Shown here one piece after another: positions 7,219 through 11,879 of a stretch of DNA of 11,879 nucleotides. How positions within the stretch are numbered: position 1 is the stretch's first letter; every line of letters begins with the position of its first letter. Under the pieces are notes generated by a model. The model did not search any database. It had not been told where the DNA came from and saw only the letters and a program-made list of their open reading frames with translations. Source of the stretch: Candidatus Anoxychlamydiales bacterium (GTDB taxonomy: Bacteria; Chlamydiota; Chlamydiia; Chlamydiales; SM23-39); assembly GCA_011064905.1 (NCBI GenBank), contig JAAKFW010000027.1, forward strand, positions 1 through 11,879, read 5' to 3'. The translations under genes were made by a program, and so were the position numbers.

Positions 7219-7977
7219 CTATCTAAATGTCATCATTAGCCCTTGTACTAAAATTGTCCATCCATCAATCATAACTAAAAGAAGTAGTTTAATTGGAAGA
7301 GCAATAGTCAAGGGAGATAACATCATCATTCCCATAGCAAGTAAGATGTTAGATGTTACTAAATCGATTACAAAAAATGGTAAATATATTAGTACGCCAA
7401 TTTCAAAAGCAGCTTTTAGTTGCGACGTTATAAAAGAGGGCATTAAAATGATAAGATCAGTTGGTTTTAAAGAGTCTTTATAGGGCTCTGGAAATGATTT
7501 ATTAGCGATTTGATAAAAGCTTTTAATATGCTTAGGCAATGAATTTCTTTGTAAAAAATTTTTAAAAGGTTCTTTGGCGGCATCTATGATTTCTACAATT
7601 TGCTGAGCAGAAGATGCAGAAAAAACAGGAGCTGTAGAAGCTCTATCAATAACCTCTTTTGAAGAATTATACATCAATACACCTGTTGGAAACATAACGA
7701 ATATTGTAAGTAAAAGAGCAAGGCCTGTTAATACTTGATTTGGTGGCGTTTGCTGCACTCCTAAAGCACTTCTAAAAAGAGATAAAACAATAATAATTTT
7801 CACAAAGGAGGTTAGAATCATTACTGCAAAAGGTAAAAGAGAGAGGCCCGCAAGAATTGCTAATTTAGTAACTAATGCTGGTTGATCAACTGCGCTGGGA
7901 TCTGTTTGAGCAAAAAGAGAAGAAGAAAAAATTATTAAAAAAAAGGTCAAAACAAAAGTGATTTTTTTTATATTCAT
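7219..7977 (-). CDS. sctR: T3SS export-gate protein SctR (YscR/FliP family)
   Basis: A 252-residue inner-membrane protein, the main subunit of the export gate that nucleates assembly with SctS and SctT. The first 23 residues form a signal-peptide-like segment ending LFAQ, as in FliP. Family blocks are LPFAVMILTSFVKIIIVLSL (48-67), GVQQTPPNQVLTGLALLLT (73-91), IFVMFP, ILMPSFITSQLKAAFEIG (177-194) and MGMMMLSPLTIALPIKLLL (215-233). The hydrophilic stretch at about 107-170 is the periplasmic domain. It starts 3 bases after sctL ends and is followed 10 bases later by sctS. Confidence 0.95.
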   Translation of the reverse strand: MNIKKITFVLTFFLIIFSSSLFAQTDPSAVDQPALVTKLAILAGLSLLPFAVMILTSFVKIIIVLSLFRSALGVQQTPPNQVLTGLALLLTIFVMFPTGVLMYNSSKEVIDRASTAPVFSASSAQQIVEIIDAAKEPFKNFLQRNSLPKHIKSFYQIANKSFPEPYKDSLKPTDLIILMPSFITSQLKAAFEIGVLIYLPFFVIDLVTSNILLAMGMMMLSPLTIALPIKLLLLVMIDGWTILVQGLMMTFR

Positions 7978-7980
7978 AAT

Positions 7981-8601
7981 TTATTTTTTCGAAAATGATT
8001 TAAAAGCCGCATCAATAGCTCTAAATTGATTTTCTAATTGTGCATTGATTATACCTTTTTCAGTCTCTATTATACACCCTCCTGGCTCAATATCATTTCT
8101 TTCTTCAATAGTGAAAGTATCAGTGAATTGTAAGATTTCTTTAATTTTTTCTTTTTCTTTTTCAAGTATTTCCAAATCTTGCTTATTTACAAAAATTTTA
8201 ACTCTAACATGTTGAGCAACTGGCTTTAGAGCGCCTCTTATAATATTTACAATTGCCTCTGGATGCATTTTAAGTTCTTCAGAGACAATTTTTTTAGCAG
8301 CTTTAAGTGCTATCGGAAGTATTTTCTCTTCATATTTTTTTGATAGTTCTTTAGCTGTTTTATCAAGTTTTAAAATGTGCTCATTTAAACTTTTAAGGCC
8401 TTCATCAAATCCCTCTTTTTTTGCCTCTTCTTTTAGCGTTTCGCACTCTTTTTTTATTTTTTCTTTATAGATTGCAGCATCTTCTGTAGCCATAGCTACA
8501 ATTTCATTAGCTTCTATTAACCTAGAGAACTCCTCTTTGGGGATTATTTTCTTACCTGGCTGAGGATGAATCTCTTCTTTTAAAAATGAAAAAAACTTCA
8601 T
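7981..8601 (-). CDS. sctL: T3SS ATPase stator SctL (YscL/FliH family)
   Basis: A 206-residue cytoplasmic protein that links the T3SS ATPase SctN to the sorting platform and regulates it, comparable to FliH and to V/F-ATPase stators. A charged helical, probably coiled-coil region spans about 28-92 and is rich in Glu and Lys. The C-terminal domain shows LKAAKKIVSEELKMHPEAIV (99-118), then VKIFVNKQDLEIL and the signature IEPGGCIIETEKGIINAQLE (171-190). The family normally has a GGC.iet..G.idA pattern here, so the match is clear. Length is normal. The ATG lies 3 bases after the stop of the preceding gene and the stop 3 bases before sctR, consistent with one transcript. Confidence 0.92.
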   Translation of the reverse strand: MKFFSFLKEEIHPQPGKKIIPKEEFSRLIEANEIVAMATEDAAIYKEKIKKECETLKEEAKKEGFDEGLKSLNEHILKLDKTAKELSKKYEEKILPIALKAAKKIVSEELKMHPEAIVNIIRGALKPVAQHVRVKIFVNKQDLEILEKEKEKIKEILQFTDTFTIEERNDIEPGGCIIETEKGIINAQLENQFRAIDAAFKSFSKK

Positions 8602-8604
8602 AGC

Positions 8605-9447
8605 CTATCTTTTAATAATATTTATAATTTTTAAAATTTCTTCGGTAATTACATCTGAAGCCTGAGTTTGCTTTTTTGCTAAACTCTCTTTAAAGATATA
8701 ATTTCCTCTTCCAATATCTAGAGTATGACATACATACCATATCAGATCAATACTTTCAGGACTAAGAGCATAAGAGAGTCTTAAAAGACCACATCTATGC
8801 AGGGCGTTTCTGAGTTTTTTTTTGTCATGGCTATATTTTTCGATATTGATTCTTTTAGTTGAAAAGGGTTCTTTATAATGTAGGATCTCTTTTAAAAACT
8901 TTTTCTCATCTTCCTTCAAATAGGAATAAATTTTTTTTAACTGTTTTTTTTCAACGATGAACTTTAGTTCCTTAGCTAGGTCATACATGCCGAGAAAATC
9001 TATTAATTTAACAAGGGAGTTTTTTGAAAGAAATAAAAGATTATTCAATTTAGAATCAAAGAGAAAATCCACCCCAAGTAGTTGATCTTCTTTTTTAATT
9101 AGACTTCTTAAAAGCAGATCTTTTAAAAATGATTTAACAGTTGAGTTTAAATCATTTTCAATATCTTCTAAGCTTAAAATGTTTTGTAGAGATTTTCTTT
9201 GTTGTTTTTTTAGTGTAAGTAAAAATAAAGCAGCTTCTTTATTTGAATAAATATTTAACATCGGAATGAACCAAGAGTAGTGAACGTTATCTACAATAGA
9301 TTCTTTAGAAAATCTGGAATTTTTAATTTTTGCAAATGAAGGGATCCTATTTAAATTTTCAATCTCTGGATTAGTTAAATATTTTACAAGTTTGTTGCTC
9401 TTATCAAAACGTTCCAAAAATTTTTTGAAAACTATTGTTTTTTTCAT
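8605..9447 (-). CDS. Chlamydial T3SS-cluster protein in the SctK position (CT560-like)
   Basis: A 280-residue, lysine-rich, mostly helical cytoplasmic protein without signal or membrane segment. It occupies the place of Chlamydia CT560 between sctJ and sctL, which is where Yersinia encodes YscK (SctK), the adaptor between the inner ring and the sorting platform. Visible blocks are HYSWFIPMLNIYSNKEAALF (56-75), LVKLIDFLGMYDLAKELKFI (145-164), LKKIYSYLKEDEKKFLKEIL (170-189) and ALHRCGLLRLSYALSPESID (215-234) leading into CHTLDIGRG. I recall these patterns as conserved among chlamydial members, but no catalytic motif is evident. The ATG overlaps the sctJ stop (ATGA, 9444-9447) and the stop is 3 bases before sctL, so it is certainly part of the T3SS operon. 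The SctK role is inferred from position and fold class, not from recognisable YscK sequence. Confidence 0.75.
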   Translation of the reverse strand: MKKTIVFKKFLERFDKSNKLVKYLTNPEIENLNRIPSFAKIKNSRFSKESIVDNVHYSWFIPMLNIYSNKEAALFLLTLKKQQRKSLQNILSLEDIENDLNSTVKSFLKDLLLRSLIKKEDQLLGVDFLFDSKLNNLLFLSKNSLVKLIDFLGMYDLAKELKFIVEKKQLKKIYSYLKEDEKKFLKEILHYKEPFSTKRINIEKYSHDKKKLRNALHRCGLLRLSYALSPESIDLIWYVCHTLDIGRGNYIFKESLAKKQTQASDVITEEILKIINIIKR

Positions 9448-10280
9448 TTATTTTTTTTATATTTCGATTTTATTTGAGGATAAAATTTATATACAAGAAA
9501 CCCGAGCGATCCTGCAAATGCGAAAACAATGAAAATAAGTAAAAAGAATATAAACCTAAACGTTTTTGCTGAGCTTTTAGTCATAATAATAGACCAGATT
9601 TTTACGTATTCTTTGTCTAAAGTTTTAGCTCCGAGCATTTGAGAATCTGTTGGTAATATAACATCAGTAAATTTAGATTTATCTGAAATCACAGTTACGT
9701 CATCAAAGCTTAAATTATCAATACTTCCAGATACGAATCTTTTTATTTTACTCTCTAAATGTTGGTTTGGATCATCAAAAACACCTTGGTGTTTTACATA
9801 TATTGCAGATTTTAGTTTTGTAGGCTCTGTCTCAGTTAATCCTGTATCTGAAGAAGTAGGAAATGATATTTTTACATCAGCATCAATTACACCATCTATT
9901 TTTCTAATTGTATTTTCTAACTCTACTTCAAGACCTGCTTGATATTTTATCGTTTCTTCTTTATCCGTTGTCATAAGACCTTGCTGAGCAAAAAGCTCTA
10001 AAAGATTCGTTCCTTGAATTCTTGGAAGGCCATTTTCTGAGAGTATTGCCATAGCTTCTATTAATTTATCTTTATCTACAAAAATGTCATATGTAGCGGC
10101 TGTAACAGTGGTTCCTGCAGCTACTACAGTTTGAATTTTTTGAGCAGCAATGCCTTTTGATGCTAAAAAAACAACGATCTCGTTTGCTTGTCTTTCTCCT
10201 ACGCTAGTTGCTAGTGATTGATTTTTCTCACATCCAGTTAGAAAAATCGAAATTAAAAAAACAAATAATAGTTTTTTCAT
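9444..10280 (-). CDS. sctJ: T3SS inner-membrane ring lipoprotein SctJ (YscJ/FliF-like)
   Basis: A 278-residue lipoprotein that forms the periplasmic-face ring of the T3SS basal body. It starts MKKLLFVFLISIFLTGC, with lipobox LTGC and the lipidated Cys at 17. The ring-building region follows: ANEIVVFLASKGIAAQKIQ (32-50), SENGLPRIQGTNLLELF (81-97), EETIKYQAGLEVELENTIRK (108-127) and IDADVKISFP (132-141), all classic YscJ blocks. A transmembrane helix at about 242-264 is followed by a basic tail. The start is set at ATG 10280; an in-frame GTG two codons upstream (10286) has no ribosome-binding site and would lengthen the signal peptide without need. This is the first gene of the T3SS block and overlaps the next gene by 4 bases. 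The 87-base gap upstream has TATAAA/TATAAC -10-like boxes (10320-10309) but only weak -35 matches. Confidence 0.95.
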   Translation of the reverse strand: MKKLLFVFLISIFLTGCEKNQSLATSVGERQANEIVVFLASKGIAAQKIQTVVAAGTTVTAATYDIFVDKDKLIEAMAILSENGLPRIQGTNLLELFAQQGLMTTDKEETIKYQAGLEVELENTIRKIDGVIDADVKISFPTSSDTGLTETEPTKLKSAIYVKHQGVFDDPNQHLESKIKRFVSGSIDNLSFDDVTVISDKSKFTDVILPTDSQMLGAKTLDKEYVKIWSIIMTKSSAKTFRFIFFLLIFIVFAFAGSLGFLVYKFYPQIKSKYKKNK

Positions 10281-10333
10281 ACCCACACTTTTTTTATTTT
10301 ATTTCTTATTTATAGTTATAACATCTTTTGACA

Positions 10334-10359
10334 TTGAGAAAAATTGTTTTTTATCTCAA
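10334..10359. terminator. Hairpin between hemH-like gene and sctJ, possible weak terminator
   Basis: TTGAGAAAAA (10334-10343) pairs with TTTT-A-TCTCAA (10349-10359), giving about 10 pairs with one bulge and a 5-base loop. On the minus strand it lies 8 bases past the stop of the ferrochelatase-like gene. It lacks a following U-run, so it is not a classic intrinsic terminator; it could be a weak terminator, an attenuator or an mRNA-end stabiliser ahead of sctJ. Confidence 0.3.
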
Positions 10360-10367
10360 AAAATTTG

Positions 10368-11231
10368 TTACATTAATAGCATATCATTTGAGACAAAATT
10401 TTTCTCATCGATTATATCGAAAATTGATCTAATAAAATAGCTACTTTGATTTAGAGTTTTAGTTATAAAAACATGCTTTTTTTTCTCTTCAAGATATGTT
10501 TGAAAGTCATTTAGTCTCTTTCTCAATTGATAATCATCTGTCAAAGAAGATATTGGAATAATAATTACATTTTTTCTTTTTTTTACTTCGTTTAACTTAA
10601 AATCATGAATGTTTTCTGAGAAAAAATGTAAAATTCCTTCGACATAAGGAAAAGCTTTTACTGTATTTTGACAAGTGATTTCACTCTCAAAATAATATAA
10701 AGGGCTATAAGTTATGGGGGTTTTTGCTAAAAATAAAAAAAATGTACTTTTTTCATCTAAATCATTTTTTTTCATAACACTTTTTATTGTTTTTTGAATA
10801 GCTTTTACAAAAATTGGGTGTTGAGCGTAGGATTTTATCCAGAAAAATTTCTCTAAAACATCATCATATAAACTTAATGAAAAGAAGTTAGCTATTTGAC
10901 TCAAATCTAAATTATATTGAGGATACATAGGAAAAACATAATATCTATCAGCGTTTTCTTTTTGAATATCTGTTATAAATTTTTCATGAGTCTCTTCTTT
11001 ATTTAAGTAAAAGCAATAGCATTTTTTTTCACTATATTTTGAAATAGAAGATATTAGCTTATCTAAAATCTGATAAATATCTGTTTTATTTTCTTCTACA
11101 ACTTTCTTTTTTCTTGAAAATCTAAAAAAAACATTTTCAAAAAAAGTTTTTTTTTTTACTTCTTTAGATATATTTGCATTTTCATCTCCGATAGATACAA
11201 AAATATAAACAATTTTTTTATTAGGAAACAT
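10368..11231 (-). CDS. hemH: Degenerate ferrochelatase-family protein (HemH-like)
   Basis: A 287-residue cytoplasmic protein of the ferrochelatase family, whose normal members insert iron into a porphyrin in the last steps of heme synthesis. Landmarks are VFPMYPQYN (99-107, cf. LPLYPQYS), SYAQHPIFVKAI (134-145), FFLFLAKTPITYSP (164-177) in place of the usual LLFSAHGLP, YFESEITCQNTVKAF (180-194, cf. GDPY...ET), and IIIPISSLTDDYQ (223-235) in place of the VVPISFVSDHIETL region. In this by-eye alignment Lys170 replaces the catalytic His and Gln235 replaces the catalytic Glu. The N-terminal LGGP-type motif is also eroded. The frame is intact, so the protein may be non-catalytic or changed in role. 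The ATG at 11231 has only a weak GGA ahead of it. The gene diverges from a solute-binding lipoprotein gene, as hemZ and fliY do in Chlamydia, and precedes sctJ on the same strand. Confidence 0.7.
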   Translation of the reverse strand: MFPNKKIVYIFVSIGDENANISKEVKKKTFFENVFFRFSRKKKVVEENKTDIYQILDKLISSISKYSEKKCYCFYLNKEETHEKFITDIQKENADRYYVFPMYPQYNLDLSQIANFFSLSLYDDVLEKFFWIKSYAQHPIFVKAIQKTIKSVMKKNDLDEKSTFFLFLAKTPITYSPLYYFESEITCQNTVKAFPYVEGILHFFSENIHDFKLNEVKKRKNVIIIPISSLTDDYQLRKRLNDFQTYLEEKKKHVFITKTLNQSSYFIRSIFDIIDEKNFVSNDMLLM

Positions 11232-11332
11232 GTTTTATCCATTTTAGAATAGGTAGTAGCATTTCAGGTTTGAATAATATTTTCAATTAAAAATCACTTG
11301 AGATAAGATAATAAGAAAAGAAAAATTTTTTA

Positions 11333-11879
11333 ATGAAAAAAATACTGCTTTGTATAGTTACACTTTTCTTAGTATCCTGCGCTGAAAGGACAAAACCATA
11401 TTCTATTGCTATAGATAAAAGTTGGTATTCTCTAGCTTTAAACGGACAAGAAGCGAACCTAAATGGGTTTATAAATGATCTGCTTCTTGAAATCTCTAAA
11501 GAGAAAAAAATATATTTTGAAATTATAGATAATAACTTCGATGAATTAACTCTTGATCTTAAGAAAAAAAAATACGCAGCTATCTTATCTCCTATAGAGC
11601 CTTATAATTTTAACAAAGCAAAATATGACTTTTCAAAAGATATTATTAAAACAGGTTTTGTTTTAATGATTTCAAAAGAGGCAAATTATAAATCACTAAA
11701 AGATATGCCCAATAAACATGTAGGCTACATCTCAGAAACAGGATCAGTTATTTTTTTACAAAAATATGCAAATATTTTTGAGGAACCATACATTTCTCTT
11801 CCCACAATGTTAGATGATATTGCAAATGGAAATATAGAAGGGGCTATTTTATCTATTATTCCAGCTTATAAATATGTAA
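11333..11879 (+). CDS. Amino-acid-type solute-binding lipoprotein, 3' end missing (CT486/FliY-like)
   Basis: The first 182 residues of a periplasmic binding protein of the SBP_bac_3 (family 3) type, which delivers amino acids to an ABC importer. The ATG at 11333 begins MKKILLCIVTLFLVSC, with lipobox LVSC and Cys16, so the protein is probably membrane-anchored. It continues IAIDKSWYSLAL, then GFINDLLLEISKEKKIYFEI (45-64), KYAAILSPIEP (80-90), YDFSKDIIKTGFVLMISKE (98-116), SLKDMPNKHVGYISETGS (121-138) and DDIANGNIEGAILSIIPAY (161-179), in the order expected of the two-lobed fold. The frame is open to the window edge, so no stop is seen. No strong ribosome-binding site precedes the ATG in the A-rich leader. 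Its divergent arrangement with the ferrochelatase-like gene matches CT485/CT486. Ligand unknown; the family binds glutamine, arginine or similar. Confidence 0.82.
   Translation, partial: MKKILLCIVTLFLVSCAERTKPYSIAIDKSWYSLALNGQEANLNGFINDLLLEISKEKKIYFEIIDNNFDELTLDLKKKKYAAILSPIEPYNFNKAKYDFSKDIIKTGFVLMISKEANYKSLKDMPNKHVGYISETGSVIFLQKYANIFEEPYISLPTMLDDIANGNIEGAILSIIPAYKYV

Noticed and set aside
10328..10333. TTGACA on the plus strand after sctJ's upstream gap
   Set aside because: It points antisense into the hemH-like gene and has no matching -10 box at 16-18 bases.
1..11879. CRISPR array, tRNA, rRNA or riboswitch
   Set aside because: No spaced direct repeats, cloverleaf-like segments or conserved rRNA/riboswitch motifs were seen on reading both strands.

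Overview
The window looks like part of the chromosome of a member of the phylum Chlamydiae outside the classical Chlamydiaceae. The main evidence is a type III secretion (T3SS) block in the order sctJ - unnamed gene - sctL - sctR - sctS - sctT, matching the isolated CT559-CT564 block of Chlamydia trachomatis. Beside it a ferrochelatase-family gene diverges from an amino-acid-binding lipoprotein gene, the same pairing as CT485/CT486. A Legionella/Chlamydia-type outer-membrane barrel protein and tandem GadC-like antiporters fit an intracellular lifestyle. Base composition is very AT-rich (about 30% GC by eye). Family or genus cannot be fixed from this sequence.

Layout. Positions 1-2693 (+) hold two tandem paralogous amino-acid antiporters of the APC/GadC type; the first is cut by the left edge. 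A bidirectional-looking terminator at about 2835-2859 separates them from a convergent outer-membrane protein gene (2887-4083, -), which has a good sigma70-like promoter. Positions 4084-4913 carry no intact gene. They hold that promoter and, at about 4418-4825, the frameshifted remains of an IS4-type transposase. At 4914-5666 (+) lies a PgeF/YfiH-type peptidoglycan-editing enzyme with its metal ligands intact. A 91-residue protein of unknown function (5678-5953, -) follows.

From 10280 down to 6090, all on the minus strand, sits a tightly packed T3SS operon. It encodes the inner-ring lipoprotein SctJ, a candidate SctK-position protein, the ATPase stator SctL and the export-gate proteins SctR, SctS and SctT. 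Gaps are 0-10 nt, with one 4-nt ATGA overlap. Together these products make the inner-membrane ring, part of the cytoplasmic sorting platform and the core export gate. The remaining T3SS genes (sctC, D, N, Q, U, V and others) are not in this window, as expected for Chlamydiae, where the system is split over several loci.

Upstream of sctJ (10368-11231, -) is a ferrochelatase-family protein that keeps some family landmarks but seems to lack both catalytic residues. Divergent from it, a solute-binding lipoprotein gene runs off the right edge (11333-11879, +). The most notable points are the apparently dead ferrochelatase, the unrecognised J-x-L T3SS component, the unknown small gene after sctT with a hairpin touching its ribosome-binding site, and the transposase wreck between the two halves of the window. 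I did not find a clearly new multi-gene system.
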